Source: Rhizomys pruinosus
Lineage: Eukaryota; Chordata; Mammalia; Rodentia; Spalacidae
NCBI GenBank assembly: GCA_009823505.1
Contig: VZQC01005585.1
Span: forward strand, 688,781 to 752,780
DNA: 64,000 bases
Direction of reading: 5' to 3'
Shown here: one piece after another, positions 46,438-58,062 of the stretch
Layout: each line of letters begins with the position of its first letter
How positions within the stretch are numbered: the first letter of the stretch is position 1
Notes under the pieces: model-generated
Database searches by the model: none
What the model saw: only the letters and a program-made list of their open reading frames with translations
What the model was told of the DNA's origin: nothing
Position numbers and translations under genes: made by a program

Positions 46438-47790
46438 AAGAAAGAAAAACAAACGACGGATTATTGGTCTCCCTCATTAAACTAGCTGCGGGAATGCTAG
46501 TGTCCATAACACATTTTTTAAATATTTCTGTGGGAAAGGGATGCATATTAAAAGAACAATAACAAAAAGACTGCATCAAAAACACTGCTGAAATGGTGGT
46601 GAATTGGGAGGGACACGGGTCTATATTCGAATAATTGTGTATTTAATTGAAGTGAGTTCAAAAGTATCCAATTTTGCCCAGACTTTGTCTACAGGTTACC
46701 TGGGTCTTTTGTTTTAGGACTTAGTAAAGTAAGTATGTGTATATTAAACAACTTTGGTTTAAAGGTTTTGATAAAAACGGTACTGCATCTGAGTTTGTTA
46801 ATTGGAAATAAAAATTGTTGTTGTCCATACTTGTTTTACTTTAAAATCTGATAACAATAACCTTTGGGTAGTCGGCATATACAAATGTTTCTATAACTTT
46901 TGTGTTGTACCAAGTCCATCTTGTAGCCTTCTCTTTTAACTGTAGGATAATTTAAACTTTAAGGAGTTTAAGTTTGCTTCTCAAGTAACCACATACAGTC
47001 ACCAAAAACAACATGGGTGGAAATTTGATGAAATCTGCCCCTTGATTCCTGCCTATAGGGTATGTGTACTACAACTGGACTTTTGAGACTCATGGGTCTC
47101 AAAAAAAGAAAAACCAAACTAAAAAGGGGGGATACAGATATTATATGAAACCTTTTTGTCAAAAACACTTTTCAACTTAAATCGTTTAAAACTAACTACA
47201 GGTAAATATTTGTATGTTCCCACCAGTCAAAAACATCACCAGTCTTACACGACTGAGAAGGAAAGATACAGCTTTGCACTTGTAGGATGTACAGGAAGTT
47301 GCCAGCCAGGCAACGGTGGGCCCATTCCCATCTGAACATTGAAAGAGAAAAGCCTCAGACTGCTACAGCATCAAACCCCTCTGTGGATCCTACTTGCAAC
47401 AACTATTTTTAATGAGTCCTAACGAAAATCTTTACCTTATTAGGTCGCCACAAATAGTTTTACTACGAGAGGACTTTCTCTTACCTCCTCCCTTCATAGA
47501 ACAAGGAGGAATATGATGATGATGAGGTCATTCTCTAACCATAAATTGGAGCCAAACTGTGATAGAGGTAATCTCCTTATAAATACTCAGTACAAACTGC
47601 CTCTTATTGACTAATAGACATAGGAACTGTTGAAAAGGATTATTCTATATTCAGAACCAAAAATTAATAATAAAGTCTCCTTAAGCCGTTCATTTAAGCA
47701 AAATATATTAATACAGGAGAGCTCTGATATCAGCAATCTATTATTCTACCAAGGAGATGTTGGCCCAGGGATCCAAGACCCCACAAAAAG
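46438..47790. other. Unrecognised sequence before the gap
   Basis: About 1.35 kb between the L1 3' end and the N gap with no family recognised. GATGATGAT-like text at about 47513-47526. It could be unique intron or an unrecognised LTR element. Confidence 0.35.
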
Positions 47791-48029
47791 NNNNNNNNNN
47801 NNNNNNNNNNNNNNNNNNNNNNNNNNNNNNNNNNNNNNNNNNNNNNNNNNNNNNNNNNNNNNNNNNNNNNNNNNNNNNNNNNNNNNNNNNNNNNNNNNNN
47901 NNNNNNNNNNNNNNNNNNNNNNNNNNNNNNNNNNNNNNNNNNNNNNNNNNNNNNNNNNNNNNNNNNNNNNNNNNNNNNNNNNNNNNNNNNNNNNNNNNNN
48001 NNNNNNNNNNNNNNNNNNNNNNNNNNNNN
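47791..48029. other. Assembly gap (239 N)
   Basis: Run of N. The L1 fragment on the right begins at its edge. Confidence 1.
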
Positions 48030-49262
48030 GTTCTTGGCTCTTTTCCCAAATATGAGGTGGCTGAAATTGTATGGGCTCAGGTTTGGATCTTCAAACTGGT
48101 CTGTTTTTTTGTGCCAGTACCCAAGCTGTTTTTATGGACTATAGCCCTGTAAGTATTGTTTGATGTTTGGTATAGAGATCCCCCTGTATCTGCTCTTTTC
48201 ACTCAGGGTGCTTTGGCTATTCGGTCTTTTGTTTTTCCAAATGAAACATGTAGGATTTTTTTTCCAAGCCTGTGAAGAGCTCTTGGGGATTTTGATTGGA
48301 CGAGCATTAAATCTAATGCACGAGTTTGGGTAGAGTGGAACATCTTTTACTATATTTATTTTCCCAATCTAATCGAGCAGGGAGGTTTGTCCATCTCTCT
48401 GATGTCTTCCTCAATTTCCTTCTTCCAGGGGTTTAACATTTTTGTTGTAGAGATCCTGGTGTCTTTGGTTAGGTTTGTTCCTAGATATTTTATTGTTTTT
48501 GAGGCTATTGTGAGGGGAAGTTCTCCTTGTATTCCTTCTTCAGTTGCTTTTGTTGGTTGTGTAAAGAAAGGCTACTGATTTTTCTAGATTTATTTTTATC
48601 CTGCCACTTTACTGAAATACTTAATCATTTCTCGGAGTTTTTCTTGTGGAGTTTTAGCATCTCCTTATAGTAACAATATATCATCAGCAAAAAGGGATAG
48701 CTTGACTCCTCTTTCAATTAAACTCCTTTTTTAATTTCTTTTCTTTCCTTATGCCCTAGTAAGGGCTTCAAGCACTATATTGAAAGAGGATGGTGACAGG
48801 GGGCAGCCTTACTGAGTTCCTACCTTTAAGGGGAATGCTTCTGTCGTTTCCCCTTAGGTGATATTGGCTGTGGGTTTCCTGTATATGGCTTTGATTACCT
48901 TGAGGAATGATCCTCCAGTCCAATTCCCTTCTGGGCTTTAACATGAAGGGATGCTGGATTTTGTCAAAGGCTTTTCTGCATCAAGATAGGATGATGGTGT
49001 GGCTTTTGTCTTTCAGACCATTTATATACTTGATGATATTTATTGATTTTCATATGTTGAACCATCCCTGCATCTCTGGTATGAATCCAACTTGGTCATG
49101 ATGGATTATCTTCTTGATTGTGGGTCTGTATGCGATTTGCAGTATCCTGTTTAGAATTTTGGCATCTGTGTTCATTAAGAGATGGGTCTATAGTTCTCCT
49201 TTTTGGTTGTATCTTTACCTGGTTTTGGGAATAGCTTGATGCTGGCTTCATAAAAGGAATCG
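48030..49262 (-). mobile_element. L1 ORF2 fragment, opposite orientation
   Basis: Reverse-complement of the same ORF2 segment as 43903-45100. It runs from the gap edge (GTTCTTGGCTCTTTTCCCAA) to GATGCTGGCTTCATAAAAGG. Its inner end is cut by the gap, so its 3' part is missing or unassembled. Frameshifts prevent an open frame. Confidence 0.92.
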
Positions 49263-49667
49263 AATTATGCATTTTTTAAAAAATAATCAAGAAAGTAGAT
49301 ATGGCTGCATCTACTCATTCACACACAGAGTATCTTAATATTGACCTAATACTAACTACATTGTACTTATATTACAGTAGAACTAAGAAAATGATAAATT
49401 GGGATGCATTTAGTGATACCATTCATGATTTATAGACTCGACGTAACTTGAAAATGAAATATTTGCATTGACTTTAGTTCATATGTCTATAGTATATCAA
49501 TGTCTATAATCTCTAGAAATATATTTATAGACCCTAGAATCTGCTTTACAGGTTAGAATATCTCAACCAATTTTTTTTCCTTCCTGAAGTGTCTGAAATT
49601 CAGTAATTCTTAGATTAGTGTCAGGGACTAAAAAATGTTTGCAGGCTTTTATTGTTTCTGTTCTTGA
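49263..49667. other. Putative intron, nothing recognised
   Basis: No feature recognised. Confidence 0.4.
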
Positions 49668-49863
49668 ATGTTTTAAAAATATTTTATTTACTATTTTTTA
49701 TTTTATGTGTATGAATGTATTGCCTGCATGTAGGTAGGTGGAGCTGTATCATCTAATGCCTGAGGAGGTCAGAAGAGGGAGTTTGATCCCCTAGAAATTG
49801 AGTTACAGATAGTTGTTAGCCACAATGTGGGTGCTGGGAATTGAACCAGGGACCTCTGTAAGA
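49668..49863 (-). mobile_element. B2/B3-type SINE, 5'-truncated
   Basis: Reverse copy: TATGTGTATGAATGTATTGC, GAGGAGGTCAGAAGAGGGAG, GGGTGCTGGGAATTGAACCA, breaking off after GACCTCTGTAAGA. Confidence 0.85.
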
Positions 49864-49958
49864 AGAAATATGGCAGAGAAAAGTTTAAAAGCAACTACTT
49901 TCTTGATTTCATAAAACAAGAACAATAACAACAATACATCATCAGGGAGGGAAGAAGG

Positions 49959-49961
<3 letters not shown>

Positions 49962-50009
<48 letters not shown>
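49962..50009. repeat. (AG)n microsatellite
   Basis: About 24 uninterrupted AG units. Confidence 0.97.
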
Positions 50010-50014
<5 letters not shown>

Positions 50015-50177
50015 AAATTGGAGCAGGGGAAAGCACATAGGAATGGTGAGATCTTTAAATGATTAGTTCCTGTCTTTTAGTCTTCATAGAAAACTATTAC
50101 TAAATTGCATGAGAAACACCCCTCTCCCCTTGCAGAGATGTGAAGGGAAAAAATTATTGTCATAAAATGTGAATTTC

Positions 50178-50405
50178 CCTTTAAAATATTTTATTGTTTT
50201 TATTTCATGTGTATGAGTGTATTGCTTGCATGTAGTTAAGTGCACCTGTGTCATTCAATACCTGAAGAAATCAGAAGAGGGTGTTGGATTCCCTGAAACT
50301 GGAGTTTGAACAGTTAATTGTCATGGGGACCTGGGAATTGAACCTGGGTCCTAAACAAAGCAAACAATGCTCTTAAATGCTGAGCCATCTCTCCAGCCCC
50401 AAATG
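50178..50405 (-). mobile_element. B2/B3-type SINE
   Basis: Reverse copy: TTCATGTGTATGAGTGTATT, GGGAATTGAACCTGGGTCCT and TGAGCCATCTCTCCAGCCCC. Perfect 13-bp target-site duplication AAATGTGAATTTC at 50165-50177 and 50406-50418. Confidence 0.94.
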
Positions 50406-50418
50406 AAATGTGAATTTC

Positions 50419-51948
50419 TAACTGAAGAGATGGTTTACATGTGATATACTATACTTGGTGATGGTCTGCAGTTAGCATATCTTTAGTCTTTGCTTATTAG
50501 TTTTTCCTGACATGCATAACTGGTATCATGGTTGAGTCACTGAGCTAGACATGTAAGTAACTTTTCATGGTCCTAGCATTCAATCAAGCACAAATACCTG
50601 AGGCAGAGTTTCTTTGTGTAGGATCAGTCATATATTCAATGCTATTAGATAGAAGTATGCTAAAAGCATATAGGCATATCCTGGGCTTATGGACAGTGCA
50701 TATGAATTACAATGAGTCTTCTTCAATCCTGTGTCTATATCCATAGTAGTGAATGATCACTCTAGACTATCATTGCTTTAGTTTAATGTCTATAAAAGGG
50801 CGATAGCATCAATAATTATATGAATTCCACTATTTGAGGGTTTTGTGAGTCAAATATGGGTAATGCATGTCTATTTTTCTGAGTGAACACAACTATCTAA
50901 CTACAAAGGAGAGAGTTGCTATATGTTAAAATAAATGACAACTAGCAAATGATAGACTGCATCTCTAAAATTGCTTTGGTAATTATTTTGGCCTAATTTC
51001 CTTTATCTAAAAACAAAAAGAATAATTGTTCAGTTTCAAAGCTTGCTGACTAAACTTCAAAATAGGCCAATCCTGAAATTTCTTGGTGACCTAGGAATAG
51101 CCATCTCCCTCTTTCTTGCTTGTTCTCCCATTGGCTACACTTCTTTCCCATCCCAATCGCTCTTCTCTTGCTTTCTTCTCTTCTTTCTCTTTTCTTCTCT
51201 CTATCTTTCTATCTCAATTTCTTGATACATTTCAGCTCTTTATATTTCAAATATTATGGTGTTATTTAAGTCCTGGCTGAAATTTTCTCCTTTTTAAGGT
51301 CATGCTAAGCCAAGTATCAGAGGATAATAAAACCAAAAACTTTACTAAGGATTTGGAAGAAATATAAGGAACTGTAAGGAGGAATAATAACAATTCTTGC
51401 CTATCTTCCTTTTATCCAACCAGCATTCCTAGAAAGGAGACTGTATTTGGCCTACATTAGGTTTCAGTCCCATGCTTTAGTAGAGGGGCACTTTGATTTT
51501 TATGCCTACAAAAAAGAATTTCAAGGAAAACCAAATAAGCATTAATCACTGAGAGAAAAAATGGATACTGGACAGGTAAAAACTCCAGACATCCGCTGTG
51601 TGTATCAAAGAGTCTAAAATCCATTTTGTTCCAGTAATACAATTTTAGAAATTAATTCTGATTGAATTAACTAGAGATAAACATGATTCCATTAGAAAGC
51701 CATTTATAGCAATGTGGAAGTAGAAATAATCCATTTAGCCAACAAAAGTGGAAAAAGTAAAGTATACCTCACACCATTAAGTCTTAATTTTAACTTAGGG
51801 CATATTCTGTTATTTTGAAAGGATAGTTCTTACATTGGACTTTGCTAATGAAATTAAATAAATATACAGTGAAGAAGGACCTTATAGTCTTATACATGTG
51901 AAGCTTGGATAAAATCTTCGAATTTGTTATTTTTAGATAGTGTGATTA
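50419..51948. other. Putative intron, nothing recognised
   Basis: About 1.5 kb with no visible repeat except a CT-rich patch at about 51160-51215. Confidence 0.4.
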
Positions 51949-51962
51949 TGAATATCACAGTT

Positions 51963-52123
51963 GTTTGTTTTTTTTTTTTTTGTCTTTTTGAGACAGGGTC
52001 TCCCTGGAACTTTGGCTGTCCTGGAACTCACTCTGTAGACCAAGCTGACCTTGAACTCATACAGATCCACCTGTCTCTGCCTCCCAAGTGCTAGGATTAA
52101 AGGTGTGCGCCACCACGCCCTGC
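51963..52123 (-). mobile_element. B1 SINE
   Basis: Reverse B1: GTCTTTTTGAGACAGGGTCT ... CACCACGCCCTGC. Perfect 14-bp target-site duplication TGAATATCACAGTT at 51949-51962 and 52124-52137. Confidence 0.97.
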
Positions 52124-52239
52124 TGAATATCACAGTTTTAAGTGTATGAAAAGATTTTTGGCAGGACTTGGCACTGCATTACAGTCAGCTAGTTCAGATC
52201 TTTAGATAATAAGGGACAATTTCTAAAGAAAAGCAAAAG

Positions 52240-52475
52240 AGGGATGGGGTTATATGCCAGTGGTCAAGCCCTTCTCTAACATATATGAGGTCCTGGGTTC
52301 AATCTCCAGTACTGTCTCCCAATACGCATTGTATTGCCAAGTATTGCAGTGCATACCTGTAATGCAGCACTTGAGAGGTATAGGTATGAGATCCACTGCA
52401 AGATCAAGGGCCGCCTAGTTTGCAGAGTGGGTTCCAGACCAATGGATCTGCACAGTGAGATCCTAACTTAACCCC
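52240..52475 (+). mobile_element. B4 SINE (ID + B1 fusion)
   Basis: A tRNA-Ala-derived ID-like head (GGTTATATGCCAGTGGTCAA ... GAGGTCCTGGGTTCAATCTC, with the B box) is followed by a diverged B1 half (AGTGCATACCTGTAATGCAG ... CACAGTGAGATCCTAACTTA). This composite defines B4. Confidence 0.78.
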
Positions 52476-52734
52476 TCACTGCCCCACAATATTGAAAAAG
52501 GGCAAAAAAGGAATTTTCCATAAGAATGGGTAAAATTATCATAAAATATGTATAAATTACCATAAAACATGTTCTTAAAACACATTTTTGAGCAACAGTT
52601 CATTGCAATATGTTGACTGAGCTCTAACAGAATAATTTTGATACTTATCATTAAATATATGTCAGCAAATAGCAACATTATTAGAAAAGAACCAAACAAG
52701 AAAAAGAAACTTTGTGGACAATGAGATCTTTATT

Positions 52735-52736
52735 TA

Positions 52737-52768
<32 letters not shown>

Positions 52769-52917
52769 TTTTTGGTCTTTTTGAGACAGGGTCTCCCTGT
52801 AGCCCCAGCTGTCCTGGAACTCGCTCTGTAGACCAGGCTGGCCTTGAACTCACAAAGATCCACCTGCCTCTGTCTCCCAAGTGCTAAGATTAAAGGTGTG
52901 CGCCACTACGCCCGGCT
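52735..52917 (-). mobile_element. B1 SINE with (TTA)n tail
   Basis: Reverse B1: GGTCTTTTTGAGACAGGGTC ... GCGCCACTACGCCCGGC. Its A-rich tail became an (ATT)n repeat (52738-52768). Perfect 13-bp target-site duplication TGAGATCTTTATT at 52722-52734 and 52918-52930. Confidence 0.97.
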
Positions 52918-53110
52918 TGAGATCTTTATTATAAACATTGCCTTCCTCTAGCTCATGTGACATGCAGTATAGCAGTTAGCTCCATCATCCTGTATAAGGT
53001 GTAACCAATTTTGTTGCTGGTGTTTTCTTTTGTTAAATTTATATCTTAACAGATAATGTGCACATGATTCAAAATGTGTACAGTGAAAATTCTCCTTCCT
53101 TTACCACTCT

Positions 53111-53333
53111 GTCATACTCTGCTTATCCTTCCTTCAAGTAGGTAACCACTTGTCAGTTTCTTAGTATCTGTGATGATTGTGCTTTGTCGTACCCTGACTA
53201 TTGTTCCTTCCATTAGGTAACCACTGTCAGTTTCTTGGTATCTATGATGATTATGCTCTGTCATACCCTGACTGTTGTTCCTTCCAGTAGATAACTGCTC
53301 ATTATTTTCTTCCCATCTGTGATGATTATGCTT
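53111..53333. repeat. Tandem repeat, three 74-75-bp units
   Basis: Units start at 53111, 53186 and 53260, each with GTC(A/G)TAC(T/C)CTG, a TTCCTTC...TAGGTAACCACT core (TAGATAACTGCT in unit 3) and a TCTGTGATGATT-like end. Unit 3 is the most diverged. Confidence 0.92.
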
Positions 53334-53384
53334 GTGCCTAGAAAAACTGGTAAAATGTTATTTCTTTATCATTTAAGTTTTACC

Positions 53385-53725
53385 CAAATCTAGCTTGATG
53401 AGCCAGTGAGTCTGCTAGGGTTACTTACAGGAATATGCATGTCCCAAAGACAGCTATCATCAAAACCCCCACAACATCATGGGTGAAGTCTCATGAAAGC
53501 TGTGTCTTTTGACCTCTTTGTCCAACTTACAAGTAGCTCCACTGAAACTCTTCCTCTGCTCCAGTAATTACTTACTGCATATATAACCTGAGAGAGGGTC
53601 TTGGTGAATTTTGTAATTTGCTGAGTTTTCTGAGCCTTCTAAGTTTTATTAATTTCCTGGTTATCATGAGCCACCACTTCCTTCAGGAAGAAATGTTTCA
53701 ATTCAGAGGAAATAATTACACAACA
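53385..53725 (-). mobile_element. L1 3'-UTR-like repeat
   Basis: GGGTTACTTACAGGAATATG, CAACATCATGGGTGAAGTCT, TTTTCTGAGCCTTCTAAGTT and TTATTAATTTCCTGGTTATC follow the order of a common rodent repeat that I associate with L1 3' regions in reverse. Family assignment is tentative. Confidence 0.45.
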
Positions 53726-53763
53726 CTCCCGTCATCAAATTCAAAAGCCTTTGGAATAAATTA

Positions 53764-53765
<2 letters not shown>

Positions 53766-53831
<66 letters not shown>
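53766..53831. repeat. (TG)n microsatellite, longest in window
   Basis: About 33 uninterrupted GT units; likely polymorphic. Confidence 0.98.
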
Positions 53832-53835
<4 letters not shown>

Positions 53836-54589
53836 AGGAGCCGTTACTGTTTCCTCAAGCAATGCTGTGTCAAGCTTCTCAGGTAGAGATGGAAGGCAGT
53901 CACCACTGAGAGCAGAAAGGCAACTTCCATTGGGAGCAGTATAGCTTTTCACTGGGAGAGAAGAGTCACTGGACTTCAGGAACTTCATGTTCCCAATTTC
54001 CTTAGGATCAGGCCACACTTTCCCACTCTGACCTACAGCTTCCTATTCTTTTTTAACCAAAACTCTTAATTTATCAATAGAAATCCTGTTAGTTTTGAAG
54101 CTTCAAGTTGTGGTATCATTCATCCAATAACGGAGTGAGTTTCCTTCAGGACAAAGCTAGATCTTTAGCTCACTGTATGCTGCAGAAGCCAGGATGTACT
54201 CTTAGAGCTTGTTTCTTTACTTTATCCAGAAACATCAGCTTAAACAAAGAGCATCATTGTTTCTTGGTTTCCCAAGGATTGTTCAGAAGTATCCATAACA
54301 CAGCCACTTAACTCTTTGCTTCCTATAAGTGGTTAATCCAATGAAGACATTTTTGTGTATCTCTATAAACTTTCAGTTTGAAGACTACCAATGCTCTCTA
54401 CGGCTAGTAATAGAGTCTTAGGCAACTTTATTATTTTTTATTTATATAAAATTTCATACATTAGTATTGTATTGTAATTGTACACATGAGTACTTTAAAT
54501 CACGCCAAATTGGAAAGATAATCCAGGAAAACTCAACCTTTAAATTCTGTTCCTCTAGAACCACTTAGTACTGAAATCCTAGTTAGTGT
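53832..54589. other. Putative intron, nothing recognised
   Basis: No feature recognised. Confidence 0.4.
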
Positions 54590-54990
54590 TATGTAGCAGA
54601 AATAGGCAGGGAAACAGAAACATATATTTGCAAGAATGGCTCACATGAGTATAGAGACTGAGAAGCTTCTTGACTCAACTGTTTCAATTGAGAGGCTGGA
54701 AAACCACAGCTCAGGCTTGAGTTTGAAATCTCAAGAATAAGGGAAGTCACTGGCCTTAGTCCAGTTATGAGTCTGCAGTCGGAGAACGAAGAAGATCAGT
54801 GTTCAAGGACAAGAGGACAGTCATTCCGACCTAAGTGGAGAGCAGATCCAGCCTTCCTCAGCTTTTGTGTTCTATTCTGGTTCTCAGAGGACTGGATGAT
54901 ACCTGCTCTTACTGGTCCTTATTCCATCTAGAAATTCAAGTGCTATATCTTTCAACCACTTTACTAACATACCTGTAAATATTTTACACT
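54590..54990 (-). repeat. Ancient MaLR-like LTR, diverged
   Basis: ATGGCTCACATGAGTATAGA, CAATTGAGAGGCTGGAAAAC, GAGTCTGCAGTCGGAGAACG, TTTTGTGTTCTATTCTGGTT and GAGGACTGGATGATACCTGC follow the order of mammal-wide MaLR LTRs in reverse. The borders are approximate. Confidence 0.5.
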
Positions 54991-55739
54991 GAGTACCTTC
55001 TTAAGGCAGTCAAAAGTTGACATGCAAATTAAACATGGTGTCTCTCCAGGGATTGCCAAATGCTTATACACACATTTTTCTTTTTTCCTTTAGTTTTTAT
55101 AAAAATATTAACATATAATACACATGCTTTGCTTCCTGCCTTTTAAACTCAGCATTATGAAGACTTCCAAAGTTTATACATAATGAGCCTCCTAAAGATT
55201 TGTTAAAAATACTATAATGTACTTATTGCTAGTCCCTTCCTAATAAAGTTGTATATTTTTAATTGTTTTGTCTCCATAACCAATGACTAATCTTATACAA
55301 GTATCTGTAGGACCCAGAAGAGGATTAACTGGTTAAACATGTATTTGGCTGTATCTCCTTGGAAATATAAGTGTATTTATTCATTTTTGTATTTGATTAT
55401 CTTGTCTTCTTATGAATCAGTTAACTATTGCTGCTGAATAGGACTAGATTAGAGCCCCAGTTTCATAGCATTTACCCACCCAAATCTCTGCATGTGTTTG
55501 CACTTATCTTCCAGTGTGCTTAATATGCAAGTAATTTATTGTTATCTGATCTCATTTGGTGATTTCCTGGCATCAGCAAAACCATCTTGACCACAGGATT
55601 GCCAGAAGAATAAATAAATTTTGTCAAATTGTTTCTGAATTTTAGATGTTCTACTTTCTCATGCTGTGATTAACTAGACTAAATAGATGATGTGAACAGT
55701 GTGGGGACTATTCACCTGCTAAATGACAACATGAAAAAT
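54991..55739. other. Putative intron, nothing recognised
   Basis: No feature recognised. Confidence 0.4.
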
Positions 55740-56170
55740 AATCCTGTCCCTGGCAAAGGTATAAGAATCTGGTGTTTTCAGATACTTCATTGCAACTAAA
55801 ATTGGCACAGTCCTTTTAGAAAGCAATTGGCATTATATAGGGGGAAGAGCTATAAAATATTCATACTGTCTAAATTACTAATACTAATGTAGAATTCTGT
55901 CCTAAGAAAATGGTACAAAATATGGAAATCTCATATGTTTGGAGATGTTGGTTCATGCACCATGTATAAGTAACCTAAATGGCCAGCCATGCACATGCAC
56001 GTGTGAATTCTAGGATGGTACACAACCATTACAAGTAACTATGAGGATGTTTAAGGTGAAATGTATACAGTACAGTGTTTCTTAGGGGAAAATATGGACA
56101 TGAAAATATTTTAGTAGCTGGTAAAAACATACACATGAAGATGAGTTTCAAGCATGTTGTAAAATGATGG
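55740..56170 (+). mobile_element. Ancient L1 (L1M-like) ORF2 3' region
   Basis: TTTAGAAAGCAATTGGCATT, AGTAACCTAAATGGCCAGCC, GGATGGTACACAACCATTAC and AAAATGATGGAAAGCATACA follow the order of old mammalian L1 ORF2 ends. Heavily diverged. Confidence 0.45.
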
Positions 56171-56569
56171 AAAGCATACATAATCCTCTCTCTACCAGTT
56201 TACTGGTTTTAGAATGTTTTGACTTTTGGAATAAAAAAAAAAAAAACAGAAAACCCCAGAACTGTATTTTCTTTTTCTTTAAGACTTTTGCAGTAAACAT
56301 TAGTCCTAGCTATGAGCAGTTACAGTTTCTTTGCATTTTCAGTGGTGTTTTTTATCTTCCTTCCGTTATAGAGGAGCATTCATCTCACTATCTTCAGGGC
56401 CTCACACATGTCTTCAGAAGTGCTGCCTCCCTTCTGCATGTGAACTCACATCTGTAATCATGATGCTCCCTTTCAATACCATTCCTCGTGATATTGTTTT
56501 TTCCTTTAGAACACATTCAAATACTTAACTTGCTTCCTGCCAACTTGCTTTTCTTTATAAAAAACACAA
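56171..56569. other. Putative intron, nothing recognised
   Basis: A short A13 run at 56233-56246; otherwise unrecognised. Confidence 0.4.
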
Positions 56570-56709
56570 CAAATGTTTATCTAGATTTTGAGAATCTCAC
56601 ACATGAGTGTTATCTTTGCATTGTTCAGTCCCTCCCATTCCCACCAACCCCTTCCTTGTCCCACCACTCCCTCTGAATTTCTTGTCCTCTTCTTTGGTTA
56701 TTATTGTTT

Positions 56710-56752
<43 letters not shown>

Positions 56753-57090
56753 ACACACGACATGCTGGGTCCATTTAGTGGTGTTCGTATGTACTCAGGC
56801 TTAGTGCTGCCCATTTGGGGTTAGTTAACCTCTTAGGGAGCTAGTTGCTGGAGAAAACTGACTCTCCCTCCTCTGCATCTGTTGGTTGTCTGTAGCTCTT
56901 CATCTTGAGGTGGAACCCTGAAACATTCCACCATCCACCTTGGCATGTTAGATTACCAGGCTGCGGAGATTTCAGTGGTGTAGCTTCCCTATCATGTGTA
57001 GAAGCCATTAACTAACTACAGCTGCCTTGTCCCTCTTGCTTTTACATTCTTTCTACCCCCACTTCTGCAATGTTTCCTGAGGGTTAGATG
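56570..57090 (-). mobile_element. L1 3'-UTR fragment with internal (CA)n
   Basis: TTTGAGAATCTCACACATGA, a pyrimidine-rich CCCTCCCATTCCCACC block, (CA)n at 56712-56757, GTGCTGCCCATTTGGGGTTA, GTTGTCTGTAGCTCTTCATC and TTCTGCAATGTTTCCTGAGG match a rodent L1 3' UTR read in reverse. Confidence 0.7.
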
Positions 57091-57942
57091 TAGAACTTGT
57101 ACTGTAGATGTTTTACTTAGTGCTGGGCACCTCACACTCACCTAGTCTCTGCATTTGACCAGTTGTGGAACTTTGTAATAGTCTCTGTCATTTGCAAAGA
57201 GAAGCATCTTTGATGAGTGGTGAGAGGTATACTTGTCTGTAAATATAAGGATACATATTTAGAATATAGTGAAAAACTAGGTTGCTTTAAGGAATTGACA
57301 GAAATCTTTTTTTCTCCAGGGTCTATGACTTCTCCTGCCTTGTGTATTTGATTATGTTTACGGTACTGAGTGTGATTTTCCTCCCATTGAGCCTGCCTTA
57401 AGTCCAATTAGACAGCTGCTCACTACTCCCAAGATAAAAGTGCCGATGCTGTACAATAGAGATAGATAAGCTGGGTAGGACCGCTGATTAGTCCTCTCCT
57501 TTGGCAGCTTTCATAGTATCTTCTGATCCTGCGAGAACCAGACTTTCAGGAGGATATTTTCAAGTCATTCCAGCTCAACTGCTCTAAGTACTATGTCAGG
57601 TATGTCATGTCTTCAGCAATACTCTTATCCTCAAAGTTTTGGATCTTGCCCACTTTTCAAATTACCCTCCTAACATCACTGCCCTCACACACTAAGCTCT
57701 TAGTCACTCACGATGAGCTCTTTTTCCTCCTGAAACCACTAGGGATAATGTTTCTAACTTGAAAGGAGATATTACTCTCTTGAAATTAGTATTTTTTGTA
57801 AAAAAGAAATAGTTTAAATAAAAACAATTATGAACATTTTAAAAAGAGTTTTCTCAGTTGGACTTTCTAATTCTTTTTTATGTTGTACAAATTTCATTAA
57901 CTTAATCTTAGGGAAACTTAATAAGATGTTAAAAATATAATA
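57091..57942. other. Putative intron, nothing recognised
   Basis: No repeat or exon recognised upstream of the pseudogene. Confidence 0.4.
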
Positions 57943-58062
57943 TAGGCCTGCAATTCAACACTAAGACAGAGGTCCTTGGTACCTCCCAGTGCTTAGTAGA
58001 GACCCTCAAGGCAGCCAGGCCAGAGGTGTCCTTCCTCAGACACCAGGAAGATCCAGGGCAAG

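Noticed and set aside
47630..48152. Open frames spanning the second gap
   Set aside because: Same artefact; the real sequence on the right side is reversed L1.
52240..52312. Possible tRNA gene from A- and B-box-like motifs
   Set aside because: It is the ID-derived head of a B4 SINE and cannot fold as a full tRNA; the same applies to the heads of all B2 copies.
53111..53333. CRISPR-like spaced repeats
   Set aside because: Units are contiguous and this is a mammalian nuclear sequence; it is a simple tandem repeat.
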